Of a DNA stretch of 64,000 nucleotides, positions 26,706 through 39,127 are shown in pieces. The notes below the pieces were generated by a model. It saw only the letters and a list, made by a program, of their open reading frames with translations. It was not told the DNA's origin and did not search any database. The position numbers and the translations under genes were made by a program. Origin of the DNA: Cocos nucifera (Eukaryota; Streptophyta; Magnoliopsida; Arecales; Arecaceae); the NCBI GenBank assembly GCA_006176705.1, contig QRFJ01000060.1, forward strand, positions 994,798-1,058,797, written 5' to 3'. The stretch's first letter is position 1, and each line of letters opens with the position of its first letter.

Positions 26706-27228
26706 TTATATGGAGCTAATCTTGAATGACATCGAAGCTAGCTGGTCTTAGACAGGGAGATCCGCATGGTTCTGGCACCCTCAACCTGGCACGATCATCA
26801 TGCTAGTCCGAGATTACCGGTGCATGCCCCACACATAGCATCACCAATATTGCACAAAAGGGGCAAAGGATTGTCAAGATCATGATGCCATCATTTGTAT
26901 GATAGGATAGATGGATGCTACACATTGATCCTACATGCATGATTATGGCAAGCCTAGCTACCATTCATCCTTAGATGGCCATTGATCCCTTTTGCTATAG
27001 AAAGGAAAGAATAGGAGGACCCTAGATGAGTCTCTCGAACACTTTAGAGGGTTGATCATCCCTCTCCTTTATTTTTTTTGCATCTTCCGTTCTTTTTTTC
27101 TCTATTCCTAACTTCCAACTGATTTAACCATCGGAAGGTTGCCAATCGAACATTTTTTGGCAAGTAAACTTACTTATAGATGCCAATCGTTGTTCGCATT
27201 TCAGTATCTCTACTTCATTGTACTTATG
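26706..27228 (+). repeat. 3' LTR of the old Tat-type element, with polypurine tract just upstream
   Basis: It aligns with 9289-9800. A purine-rich GGGAGTAGAGAG at about 26,690-26,701 ends a few bases before the start; elements A and B have GTGGGAGAACTAT and GGGAGTGGGGGGGCTAC at the same place, so this is the polypurine tract. The end is set near 27,228, where similarity to the 5' LTR stops. Confidence 0.7.
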
Positions 27229-28726
27229 GTAATAGAGTTTTAATGTATAGTTCCTTGACCATTAGAATTTATATTTTGGTCCTACATACACTAATATAAA
27301 ATTTGCAGACATTTATAGTAATTTTTATAGATAATAATATATTATTTTTGTATAAAGCTGTATTATCCCTACACATATTTATACTATTTGTGCATAGTTA
27401 TTTGTGACTGCATACCTGTTGAGAGATAAGCGTCCATAGCTGCCAGAGACCGAGTATCAAAGCAACTTTGGAACTTGGGTTGGGTATCATGGAGGGACCG
27501 GCAATTAAGTACACCATTCGATGATCCTCCACCAAACATCCTTATCATCCCACCGATAAATCACATCCAATAAAGAGGGCCAGAATCATCACCTAACATG
27601 AAGACAAAAAAGCAAAACCATAAGGGAATCTATGAATCAAGGCAATTATCTGCCTTTATCACCGAGAATATATCAAATCCAACATTTAATACCTACAATC
27701 ATCACCAGAAATCCAAAAAAAAAAAAAAAATAACAGAAAATTTCATTCCATCAAGCCAATCCCGGCCATCGCAACTAAGTCAAACGGCAAAAGCGAGTAA
27801 AAATGGATCCATGCAAACAGCATCTAGAGAATGACGCCATCATAGGCCAAAGAAACCTCCATAAGGCCTCCCGTCATCGGTTTTTGGCAGCATAAATATA
27901 AAAAACGGGACCTACTCTACTCACATACCAGCACCCAAACATGTCCTCAACGAAAATATAATTCAATTTCCGGCCTGCAGCAAATCTAGACCCTTTTCGT
28001 TCTCACAAGATTGAAGTGGTGTAACCACAAACATGGATACAATGCAGCACAATTTTTTAATCTTTATATTCTCATAATAAATGATATTTTAAATACATGG
28101 GAGATGAATTGATGAATGTATTACTTTTGCATGATGCTTTTAAGTGGCACAGACTGGTTACATGTACATTTGACAATCTTTATTTAGTCAACCACCTACA
28201 TACTGAAACACACACACACACACACACAAAATATTTATATATTCAAATCACAAAGCTCCATGTTAAAATAAAATTAGTCATGATTATTTATTTATTTTTT
28301 TTGTTGCTGTCGTCGTAGCCAAGTCACCGTTTTCATTAATGATGCAGCGCCATTATCTACTTTCATTATTATGGATGTGATATATGTGTATATATATATA
28401 TATAGCGAGCGAAGGAAAGCCGTGTTGATGTGATTTGTTTGCGGAATAATATCTGGATTAAGATTTGAAGGGGCACAGTTTGGTACAAACTGGTGAGGCA
28501 ACAGCGCGGCACTCTACAAAATCCATGCGTGGGCCCCTGTCGCTGGTGCTTGGTGGATTTTTCTTCCCTCTATAAAAGGGAGCCTATATTTTGTTATATA
28601 GGGAGACCCACCGTCAATATTACTTTTCAGGGTGGACCGAACCCCTGAACCATGATCTCCTTTATTCATGAGTGATAGATTACGACCATGGTATTCCACA
28701 AGAACTGCCATTTTATCAAAATACAA
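27229..28726. other. Non-coding interval between the old gypsy element and the tandem units
   Basis: No gene is recognised. A 78-codon plus-strand frame at 27,598-27,834 has no known domain and includes a long A run. An (AC)n microsatellite of about 11 units lies at 28,208-28,229 and a short TA tract near 28,390-28,402. Confidence 0.5.
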
Positions 28727-29812
28727 CAACTGCAAAAACTGTAAGAGCAAAGCCAAAAAATCCACTCTACATGGACAGCCTATTTTCTCTCAGTAATAGC
28801 CAGCCAATTCACAAGTCCATTTGCCTCCAGATATCGAAGCAATGGCCTATGTATCAAAGGTCTAATTATTAAAAAAAAAAAAAAAAAAACCCTCAACTTT
28901 TGACAACATATTCATAATTTTTTTTGGAGAATTAGATTACGAGTAATTCCAGTTGAAATTTGATTGAAGGCTCGGGTCAAATCCAAGTTTTTTTGTACCA
29001 AACTCTAAAAACTTTACCATCTATGTGGTTTGGCATCCTTAATAGAATTGTTTTCAATAATTAACCAAAAATTATGATCAGTGGCAAAGGAAATGGCCTT
29101 TGAGCTATAATTTCAAAGCAATAGGTTAGATTTGTCGTGTGCATACGATAATTATTCCCTTGCAAATGAAACACGTGGATGCATGATGGCTTGTGTAATT
29201 GAAGGACGAGAAAAGCTGGCTATCAGCCTGTTACAAAGACTTCACATTGGTAGAAGCCGCCACCCATCCATTGGAATTCATTAATTTCAATGGCTCGTGC
29301 AATGGAATTGATGAACTGTTGTTGCATGAGGCCAGCCATATCAATTTGGAGGACGATTCCAAAATAGTAATTAACTAGATAGCTACGCTTGGCCCCTACA
29401 ATAACAAGATTATCCCCTTCCGAGGGAAATCACTGCATCCATGGTCTCTTTTGAAACAAGATATATTTACAGAAAGGTGAACTCTGGCCTCCTACACTTT
29501 AGATCACTCAGGTAACTTTGCATTGGACTCAAATGCTTTTTCTCCTGGACAGTTCGGTAAATTATTGTGCTGGTACGATGGACTTGTTTACACAAGGATT
29601 GCATAATTTATCTGTCTTATAAATTAAAAACAAAAACAAAAACAAGAATGGTAGGAGTGGGTCTGTGGGCTCCCTTGAGGGGTTCAATCCAACCATCTTA
29701 ATTATGAGGTCTATATTTTGATTCACATCTCAAAACCAATTGATGCCTGGACCGATGCATCCCACTTATCTTGCTTAATTCATTACTTGGATGGAACAGC
29801 CGCATTCTCTTG

Positions 29813-30896
29813 AACAAAAATCATATGGGTGGAGACTAGAGAAAAGAATATATATGAGGCAGACTTTTGCCATGTTTCTTCTAATATCCTACTTAAAGCA
29901 AAACTTTGTGAGTCAAAAATTTTTCTACTAATGGAGTCATTGGTTCCTTTGATTTAAAAAAGCCAGGATTCTTATTCTTTCTTATTTTCAAAATATGTAT
30001 TTTATTGATATATATTATATGGCTAGCTGATACAAATAAAGTAAATTAATTATCAAGCAAGTCAATACATACCTTCAGATAAATTAATACATAATTTTTA
30101 AAATATTAAATTTAGTGGTATACCTGATATATATTTAACAAATTAATTATCTAGTAATCAAATATATATCTTTAAATAAATTGATAAATAACTTTCAGAA
30201 TATCATATTTACCGGTATATACTAATTAGTAAGACGATATATGCTTGTCGACTTTCTAATACATATCGCAAGCTTTTTTTGATATATATTTAGCAGTGAT
30301 TTAATACACATCTAAAAAGCATGTTTTGCAAACTATTTATGAATTTACTTGGAGGTGTATATTAAATTACTATTGGATGTGTATTAAAAAAGCTTGCAGT
30401 GTGTATCAGAAAATCGACAAATATATATCATCCGGCCATATAGTATGTATTAGTGAATATGATATTTTAAAAATTATATATCAATTTACTTGAAGATATG
30501 TATTGAATTATTAGATGACTAATTTACTAAATATATATCATCCGATCATATACTGTATATCAGTAAGCATTATATTCTAAAAATTATATATTAATATTAT
30601 CTAAATATGTATATTAGTGTGCTAGATGACTAATTTGCTTATGATGTATTGTTTGGTTAAATAAAATATACATATAAAAAACATATTTTGGAAATAAGAA
30701 AGAAAAAAAAAATGCCACACATGATTTTTTTTATTTATTTTTTTATTATGGGACTGATGACTCAATTCATAGTAGAAATCCCTGATTTTTAAACTTCTAT
30801 TTTAAGATGGGCTTCAGAGAAAATATGGCAAAATAGGAAGCCCATCCATATTTCTTTCTCTAACGTCTAACGTCTGTCCCATATGATTTTTGTTCC
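29813..30896. mobile_element. Foldback MITE in unit copy 1, Mutator-like by its 9-bp duplication
   Basis: The left end, AACAAAAATCATATGGG, is the inverse of the right end, CCCATATGATTTTTGTT. Long arms pair inward toward a centre near 30,325 (AAGCATGTTTTGCAAAC). Flanks are ATTCTCTTG (29,804-29,812) and TTTCTCTTG (30,897-30,905), eight of nine bases equal. Unit copy 3 has the uninterrupted site CCGCTTTTTCTTGCCA at about 48,693-48,708, which shows the insertion and its duplication directly. No coding capacity. Confidence 0.85.
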
Positions 30897-31549
30897 TTTC
30901 TCTTGCCACGAAGATTAGAAAATAATAGTTTCCAACAAATAAAATGTTTGATGTCTTACTTCTAGTACGGGCCATGCCTAACATTTCACATCAAGTTAGC
31001 TATTAGATACTCAATTAGGTGAACTTAGCACATTGGGAGTTAATTAGTCGGGGCACCAAACCCATGGCTCCAATATGCTAAGCATTGCTGATTGGCTCAC
31101 TAGGGATTTCACATCACAAGCCTTAGGGTAACAATGGTTCATTGATTAATTGCAAAAGCCTTTTTCTTCTGGCTCCTTAAACACCATGACAGCGAAGGAA
31201 CATGCCGGTTAGAAGATGACGGCTTTATTTGAGAAGTCTTCAAGGCAAAGAGATGGGGTTTTGAGTGAGCAGAGGAATGAAACCTTCTGTGATTCCCATG
31301 GAGGCAAACATAGTCCCCTTGAGAGCTAGGAAATAATTACATCTTGGCACCTCTACTATTATTGCTGGTCCTTATCCTCTGGGCTCCCTCTACCCATCTT
31401 AACTTTGCCCGGCTGCCTCCCTCGGCTCTAGGCCTTAACTCTATTCAACCACCTCTCTCAGCTTTGGGTCTTTTGGGGAAGCCACCTACCTATGCCTCTT
31501 GAAAGAAGGCTAGCTCCTTCTGCAGCACTTGTCGCTATCCTTCTCTTAC

Positions 31550-32124
31550 TGCTAATAGGACCTAATGTGATGTATATCTATTAGCTTGAACTCAGCAACT
31601 GACCAAAATGAGGACTTTAACATCAATCAAGCTACCAGTCTTGGCAGCTGATCAGGCCACCAGTCATGGTAGTTGATTGAGCTGCTGACCTCAGTATCTA
31701 TTGAACTACTAACCTAAACCATCAAGCCAACTAGAGCAGATCCACTAGGCAATCGTAACGAGCCATGTATCTCCAATTCAAAGCGTATTTAAGATAGTTA
31801 AATCCTATTAAAGATGTGGCTACTACCCTACTAATTAAGGGGCACGTTCAGGACTGGTTACGTCTCGTTCCAAAAGAATAGGTGGTTACCGAATGATCCA
31901 TACAGTTAAATTTGCCATGTGCGGAATATGAGCAGTCAAGGCCCACTTCTATCTCACTCAGTAATGGACGCTAGCCTCTCTCTATATAAGGATCCACTAG
32001 GAGAGCTTCATGTACACTTTTCTAAACTCTCGAAAATTTTGCTATATATTCTCTCAAGTCTTTACTATTACTATTTGTCCTCAAAATTCTTTTCCAACTT
32101 AAACATCGGAAGGTTCCTACTAAA
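31550..32124 (+). promoter_or_regulatory. LTR-like end block of unit copy 1 with a TATA box
   Basis: The block contains TATATAAG at 31,983-31,990, then an AAACTCTC-rich stretch and AACATCGGAAGGTTCC before the unit boundary, an arrangement typical of the R-U5 part of plant gypsy LTRs. Homologous blocks are at 46,763-47,334 and 49,330-50,350. The exact LTR start cannot be set because upstream sequence is also repeated. Confidence 0.5.
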
Positions 32125-33508
32125 CAACTGCAAAAACTCTAGAGGAAAGCCAAAAATCCAATGTACAGAAACCGCCTATTGTCTCTTGATATTAGCCTGC
32201 CAATCCACAAGTCTATTTGCCTCAAGATGTCAAAGCAATATCCAGATATTATGTTCAAAGGTCTAATTATTCAAAAAATTACTACTCTTATTTATAATTT
32301 TTCTTGACAATTATATTAGGAGTAATTCTAATGGAAATTCGATTAATTGAAGCGGGACTTAAATCCAAGTCCTTCGTACCACACTCTAAAAACTTACCAT
32401 GTATGCTGGTTGGCATCCTTAATAGAATTATTTTCGACCGTTAGCCTAGAAAGATCGCGATCAATGGTAATGAAAATGGTCTTTAAGCTACAATTTCAAA
32501 GAAATAGGTTAAGGTTGTCGTGTATAATAATAAATATTCTCCGACATATCCCTTGCATATAAAAACACATGGATACATAATGGCTTTGATAGATGACCCC
32601 CTTGTACAGTCGAAGGCTAGAAAAAGCTGGCTATCGGCCTGTTACGAAGACGTCTCGCTAGTAGAAGCTACCACTCATCCGTTGGAATTTATTTTGAATT
32701 GTTGCTTTGGGCCAGCCATATCAATTTGAAGGACGACTCCGAAAGAGTAATTAACTAGATAGCTAAGCTTTCCCTCTATAATAACAAGATTTATCCCCTT
32801 CTCATGGAAATCACCGCATCCGTGATCTCTTTTGAAATGATAGAGAGGTGAGCTTAGGTAACTTTGTGTTGGTCTCAAATGCTTCTCCTAGATAGTTCCA
32901 TGAATTCTTATGCTAGTACAATGGACTATGTATAATTTATCTGTCTTATAAATTTCAAAAAGAACAAAATAAAGTACGGTAAGAGTGGGGTCTGTGAGCT
33001 CCTGGAGGGATTCATTCCATCCATCTTAATTATGATGTTAATATTTTGATTCACATCTATGTTGAGGAAAATGGCCTCAAAACCAATTAATGGCTACACC
33101 AATGCGTCCCCCTTATCTTACTTAATTCATTACCTGGATGGAATATGGGGCGGGCACCAGAGAAAGGAATATGGGGTGGACTTCTGACTTTGCCACATTT
33201 ATCATAATATCTATTTTAAAGTAGAAATCTAAAAATTAAAAACTTTTCTGCTAATAGAGTTGCTAGCCCCTTTAATTTTTTAAAAAATAGTATGATATTA
33301 TCTTTCTTCCTTATTTTTGAAATATATATTTTAATAATATATACTATATGATTAAATAATATATATATATTAAGCAAATTAATCATTAAGCAAGATAATA
33401 TATACCTCTATGTAAATTAATATACAGTTTTCAAAATATGAAATTTATCGGCATAATAAATGATTAAACGATACATACTTAGCAAATTAGTTATTTAGCA
33501 ATCAAATA

Positions 33509-34512
33509 TGTTGGGAATAAACCTCACTTCTGTCGAAGTCAAGTTTGGTGCCTAGCCTGATGTGGTTAGTAGCTACGGAAGAGCTTCAGCGGACGGATCT
33601 TAGCCGTACCTATTCAGCCGACTGAACTGCTTAGCGGCCGAGCTCCTCGAACTCCCAGCGGCCAAGCTCCTTAGAACCCGTTCAGCCGATCGAACTGCTT
33701 AACGGCCGAGCTCCTCGAACTCCCAATGGTCGAGCTCCTTTGAACCCGTTCAGCCGGCCGAACTGCTTAGCAGCCGAGCTCCTTGGACTCCCAGCGGCTG
33801 GGCCTTAGCCGAACCCCTCAGTGGCAAGCTTCAGTCGGACTCCTGCGAGTGACGAACTCTCTTCGCGCCCTTCCAGCCAGACGCCTGCAAGAGCCGAACT
33901 CCCTCCAGATATCCCCTTCGGTCGGATTTCTTCAGGAGCCGGACTTCTCTCAGACATTCCCTTTAGCCGACCGAACTCCTCTACGGCCGAGCTCCTCCCA
34001 AGCTTTTCCTTCGACTGGACTCTCCTACAAGTCCAAACTCCTCTGGATGAACTGTCGCCATCAGTCTGCAATAGGTGACAAGATCGGACGACATGGCCGC
34101 GCTACTGGCGACACCACTCTCTCCATAATCAGTCCCACGCGGCCCATGATCTGCCAGTATGGCTGTCACTATCCACCTGATGACGCCTTCCTCTCCATAC
34201 CGAACTTCATACGGCCCCAACGGCTCGCTACCAGACGGTATGGCCACCACCATCAATTAAGCTCCGCTTATAAAGGACCCTCCAGATATGCTAACTCTAA
34301 TCTCTAAGCTCTCCTCTTCTTCTCTAAGCTCTGTGGAAATCATCTTCGAGCAGTCCATTCCTATTGGCCGGAGCTGACTTGATCATCGGAGGGTCCTGCC
34401 GGAGCCATCCCCCATCGACTCCGAACGAAATTTTATTTTACAGGTCCTCGACGGTAATCTCGTCCACCACCGCTCCAGCTGATTCTGGCGATAATCAGAT
34501 TCTGCGTCAACA
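33509..34512 (+). repeat. 5' LTR of element A
   Basis: It starts TGTTGGGAATAAACCTC and ends CTGCGTCAACA. TATAAAG at 34,269-34,275 is the probable core promoter. The U3 part is filled with short repeats of the form CCGA(A/G)CTC and GCGGCCGAGCTCC. Confidence 0.9.
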
Positions 34513-34628
34513 GATTGGTGCTAGAGGAAGGGTCGAACCACCGAGGTTTCCTTATTCTTAAAGGAGTACTCGGCGATGATTTTTCTCTTCCCCCTCCGGA
34601 GATCTCTCTTTTCTCTTTCGAAGAGAAA

Positions 34629-36165
34629 ATGCCTCCCAGGAGTGCTTTGACTCGGCACTCGATGGCCTCCGCGGCTCGATCTCATCCAGATCCATCTGTT
34701 CCTGCTTCAGTCCCGACAGCTCAGGTTCCATCTGTACCCGCGGTGGATGTGAAGCAGTTCGACCTGCTTGTCCAATAGGTCCGTGGCCTCACGGAGGTAT
34801 TGCAGGCCATACAGCAGCCTCCGGTGGTGACTCCACTAGGAAACCCACCATTGGAATGTCGAAAATTGACCCCAAGGAAGAGTACCAGGGCCAACGTACC
34901 CGTCGCCCCTGAGAAGAAAAAACAGAGAGCTGAGGATCCATATTCGAATCATAGTTCTCTTCTGGGGGAGACCTTCCCCATTTGTAGTCGGAAGCCCCCC
35001 AAGATCTACAACCAAGACGACGCCCTCGATCGCAGACTGCGGAAGATGGACCGACGGATTGAAGAACTCGACCACGTCGCCTCGGCTCATCATGCCGACG
35101 TCCACGCCGAACCTCCTTTCTCCATCCGAATTATGCAAGAACCCATTTCACCAAACTTTGAGCTCCCTCAACTTGAAAGCTACGATGGAACTTCTGATCC
35201 GGTTGATCATCTGGAGGCCTTCCGTACCATGATGCTACTCCACGGTGCTTCAAACGCCATACTATGCCGAGCTTTTTCATCTACCTTAAAGGGAGTAGCT
35301 AGAAACTAGTACTCGGCATTAAAGTCGAGTACGATCTTCTCTTTTGATCAGATGAGCAGTCAGTTCACGGCTCACTTCATCAGCAGCCGACGTCTACACC
35401 GAGGTTCGGATTTTTTGATGAATGTCAAGCAGAAGTGGAGAAAATTCATCTGGGCTTACGTCACCCAGTTTAACGCCACGACATTGAAGGTTCGAAACTT
35501 GGACCAGTTTGTTGCAATGGCCGCACTCAAGGATGGCCTTCGGAAAAATGACTTGCTGTTCTTCCTGGAAAAAAAGTATCTCAGGGACTTCGCCGATCTG
35601 CTGGCTCAGGCCGAGAGATATGTCCGTGCAGAAGAAGCCTTCAAGTTGAAGGACGAAGAAGCCTTAAGAGAGCCGCTGGTAGACGATGGAGAGCCGAGTG
35701 AAGTTCGATCGCGCTCACGGACTCTCTTCGAAAGTAGGCGGGCCTGAACTCCTCGAGCTCGCCACTGAGGAAGCCCCGACAGAGGGGCGCAAAGAAGCCC
35801 TTCTCCTAGAAGGTTCCGCGACTATGCCCCTCTCAACGCTCCTCGAACTCAGATTTTCACCGAAGTTAGAAACCAACTGCCAAGACCAGAAGGATTACGG
35901 TCTTCCCAAAATAAGCACGATCGAAGTAAGTACTGCCTCTACCATCGCGACCACGGCCACGACACTGAGGAATGCATCTAGCTGCGAGACGAAATTGAGG
36001 AGCTCGTTAAGAAGGAGCAGCTGGATAAATTTCTTCGATAGGAGAAGATCGGCTAAGGGCGCTACCATAATCAGAAACAACAAGATCGGCCGCCTCATGG
36101 CGTCATCAACGTTACCCCAGGGAGGGGCTAGGTACATCGGCGATTCGTTACCTCCCAGCGTCAAG
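34629..36165 (+). pseudogene. Gag of element A, nonsense-mutated
   Basis: The ATG at 34,629 (MPPRSALTRHS) matches the start of the intact gag in element B. The conserved core reads LESYDGTSDPVDHLEAFRTM (about 35,170-35,230) and KNDLLFFLEKKYLRDFADLL (about 35,545). A zinc-knuckle-like segment, YCLYHRDHGHDTEEC, lies at about 35,931-35,975. The frame stays the same from start to zinc knuckle but is broken by stops at about 34,776, 35,307, 35,744 and 35,765. Where B can be compared, the first two are CAG to TAG and TGG to TAG. Gag would form the particle; this copy cannot. Confidence 0.9.
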
Positions 36166-36300
36166 AGAAGCATGCTCCAAATTAAGAAGGCCAGCATAAG
36201 ATAGAAAAGATCGTCTGCATGAAGAAACGCGGAGGAATAATGCTACCATAATCCTAAAACACAAGGAATTTGGGAATGCATTGCCAGTAACTCCTTTCAA
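36166..36300 (+). pseudogene. Residual C-terminal tail of pol in element A
   Basis: Translation gives a HAPN-stop-EGQHKIEKIVC segment and ends NTRNLGMHCQ then TAA. The old element in this window has PNWEGSYQIEKVMHQ at the end of pol, and element B has PNWEGPYEVVEVVRPG. The segment follows gag (INVTPGRG at about 36,107) directly, so the deletion joins just after the zinc knuckle region to the last ~45 codons of pol. Confidence 0.8.
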
Positions 36301-36382
36301 TAAATTTTTTTTCTTTCAATAATATTATTTTTGGATGTAAGAACTATGCGATGATAGGGAGGAAGCAGTCAATAGTTGCCTT

Positions 36383-39030
36383 ATTAGGAACAGAAGGAGA
36401 ATCTCGTCCTAACATGAGCAGGTCAAAGACCTTCAACCTCGGCCACCTCGGATAGAGATAAGATCTCTTTCGAGCGACCGTGGATAACCTCGGCTAGAGA
36501 TAAAATCTCTTCCGAGCGACCGAGTCAACCTCGGCTAGAGACAAGATCTCTCTCGAGCGATCATGGACAACCTCGGCCAAAGATAAGATCTCTTTCGGAC
36601 GACTGTTGACAACCTCGACTAGAGATAAGATCTCTTTCGAGCGACCAAGTCAATCTCGATTAGAGATAAGATCTCTTCCGAGCGAAGGCCTCATTCATAA
36701 AGGACGAGATGAGGAGAGAGGCCCTGACAGCGGCCCTTATGTGCCCCCACAGTCCGTTAGGAATAGAAGAAGAATCTCATCCTAACGCGAGCAATAACCT
36801 CGGCTAGAGATAAGATCTCTTTCGAGCGATTGAGTCAACCTTGGCTAGAGATAAGATCTCTCCCGAGCGATCATTGACAACCTTGGTTAGAGATAAGATC
36901 TCTCCCGAGCGACCATGGACAACCTCGGCCAGAGATAAGATCTCTCCCGAGCGACAAAGTCAACCTTGGCTAGAGATAAGATCTCTTCCGAGCGACCGAG
37001 TCAACCTCAGCTAGAGATAAGATCTCTTCCGAGCGAAGGCCTCATTCACTAAGGATGAGATGGGGGAGAGGCCCTGACAGCGGCCCTTATGTGCCCCCAC
37101 GGCCCGTTAGAAATAGGAGGAGAACCTCGTCCTAATGCAAGCAACAACCTCGGCTAGAGATAAGATCTCTCCTGAGCGATCGAGTCAACCTCGGCTAGAG
37201 ATAAGATCTCTTCCAAATGATCGTTGACAACCTCGACTAAAAATAAGATCTCTCTCGAGTGATCGAGTCAACTTCGGCTAGAGATAAGATCTCTTCCGAG
37301 CGACCGTTGATAATCCTCGATCTAGAGATAAGATCTCTCCCGAGCGATAGAGTCAACCTCGACTAGAGATAAGATCTCTCCCGAGCGATCGTTGACAACC
37401 TCGGCTAGAGATAAGATCTCTTCCGAGCGAAGGCCTCGTTCACAAAGGACGAGATGGGAGAAGAGACTCTGACAGTGGTCCTTATGTGCCTCCACAGCCC
37501 GTTAGGAACAGGAGGAGAACCTCATCCTAACGCGAGCAACAACCTCGGCTAGAGATAAGATCTCTCCCGAGCGACCGTGGACAACCTCGGTCAGAGATAA
37601 GATCTCTTTCGAGTGATAGAGTCAACCTCGACTAGAGATAAGATCTCTCCCGAGCGACCGAGTCAATCTCGACTAGAGATAAGATCTCTTCCGAGTGAAG
37701 GCCTTATTCACAAAGGACGAGATGAGGAGAGGCCCTAACAGCGGCCCTTATGTGCCCCCACGGCCCATTAGAAACTGGAGGAGAACCTCGTCCTAACGCA
37801 AGCAACAACCTCGGCTAGAGATAAGATCTCTTTCCGAGCGACCGTTGAGTCAACCTCGGCTAGAGATAAGATCTCTCCCGAGCGAATCGTTAGGACAACC
37901 ACAGTCAGAGATAAGATCCTCTCCCGAGCGACTGAGTCAACCTCGGCTAGAGATAAGATCTCTCCGAGCGACCGTTGACAACCTCGACTAGAGATAAGAT
38001 CTCTCCCGAGTGACTGAATCAACCTCGACTAGAGATAAGATCTCTCCCGAGCGATCGTTGACAACCTCGGCTAGAGATAAAGATCTCCTCCGAGCGATCG
38101 AGTCAACCTCGGCTAGAGATAAGATCTCTTCCGAGCGATCGTTAACAACCTCAGCCAGAGATAAGATCTCTTTCGAGCGACAGAGTCAACCTCGGCTAGA
38201 GATAAGATCTCTCCGAGCGATCGAGTCAACCTCGACTAGAGATAAGATCTCTTCCGAGCGAAAGTCTCATTCATAAAGGACGAGATGGAGGAGAGGCCCT
38301 GACAGCGGCCCTTATGTGCCCCCACAGCCCGTTAGTAATAGGAGGAGAACCTCATCCTAATGCGAGCAACGATCTCGGTTAGAGATAAGATCTCTTTCGA
38401 ATGACCAAGTCAACCTCGGCTAGAGATAAGATCTCTTCCGATCGACCAAGCCAACCTCGGCAGGAGATCAGATCTCCCCCGAGCATCCGAGCCAAGCTTG
38501 ACTGCAGAAGATAAGATCTTTCTCGAGTGCCCGCATCAACCTCGGCAGGAGATAAGATCTCCTCCGAGCGTTCGGACCAAGCTCGACTGTAGGAGATAAG
38601 ATCTCCCCTGAGTGCCCGCATCAACCTCGGCCAAAGGAGATAAGATCTCCCCCGAGGGATCGTGTCAACCTTGGCTGGAGAGCTTTAACTTCGACCTCGG
38701 CTAGAGATAGGATCTCTCCTAAGCGACCGTGTCAACCTCGGCTGGAGAGCTTCAACTTCAACCTCGGTCAGAGATAAGATCTCTCCCGAGTGGCCGAGAC
38801 AATCTCGGCCAGAGATAAGATTGGAGACAACCTCGTCCTGAGATCATATCTCTCCCGAGCGTCCGTATTAACCTCGACTGCTAGAGATAATATCGCCTCC
38901 GAGGAGCTCAACCTCCAACCTCGATCATAGTGGATGAGGCCTACCTCAACCTCGGTTGGAGATGAGATCTCCCTCAGGCCTCAACTTCGATATCAACTTT
39001 GGCTGGAGATGAAATCTCTCCTCCGAGCTT
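36383..39030 (+). repeat. Array of about 45 palindromic repeats between pol tail and 3' LTR of element A
   Basis: The basic unit is CTCGGCTAGAGATAAGATCT followed by CTCCCGAG: two nested inverted pairs (CTCGG/CCGAG and AGAGAT/ATCTCT) around AAG. Units follow every 40-50 bases, linked by GCGACCGTGGACAAC or GCGACCGAGTCAAC. Six times the run is broken by a longer block (at about 36,383, 36,756, 37,105, 37,499, 37,766 and 38,329) carrying a second palindrome, CGTTAGGA ... TCCTAACG. From about 38,460 units change to GGAGAT...ATCTCC. Overlapping short frames on both strands are artefacts. Confidence 0.93.
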
Positions 39031-39127
39031 CAACCTGAACCAGCATGAAGCCCAGAAGAGGACTTCGGCAGTCGCCTTTTCTGCACTCCCTTTCCTCGAG
39101 TTTCGAACTCGAAAGTGGGAGAACTAT

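Larger units (their letters stand above)
9289..27228 (+). mobile_element. Old full-length Tat-type Ty3/gypsy element carrying nested insertions
   Basis: Matching LTRs lie at 9289 and 26,706. Between them, in order, are gag, protease, RT, RNase H, integrase, a tandem-repeat block and an antisense ORF. Gag and pol tail motifs are homologous to elements A and B in this window, so all three belong to one Tat-like group. Every coding part is broken. An insertion at 11,836-19,717 splits the protease-RT junction: the upstream half ends LLKFLVVKV and the downstream half resumes IPSAYNAILGQSRLNALQ, which are contiguous in this family. Without that insert the element is about 10 kb. Confidence 0.85.
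28727..32124 (+). repeat. Tandem unit copy 1 (about 3.4 kb)
   Basis: This is the first of three homologous units. Landmarks shared by all three in the same order are an AACTGCAAAAACT-like start, a CCACAAGTC(C/T)ATTTGCCTC block, a TTTGTACCAAACTCTAAAA block, a TTTCACATCACAAGCCTTAG-type block (about 31,108) and an end block resembling the downstream half of an LTR (about 31,550-32,120, with TATATAAG at 31,983-31,990). The pattern fits a retrotransposon duplicated by unequal exchange between LTRs, but no gag or pol is visible. Confidence 0.75.

Noticed and set aside
36383..38960. Regularly spaced palindromic repeats as a possible CRISPR array
   Set aside because: The host is a plant, the linkers are themselves repeated rather than unique, and the array is inside an LTR retrotransposon.
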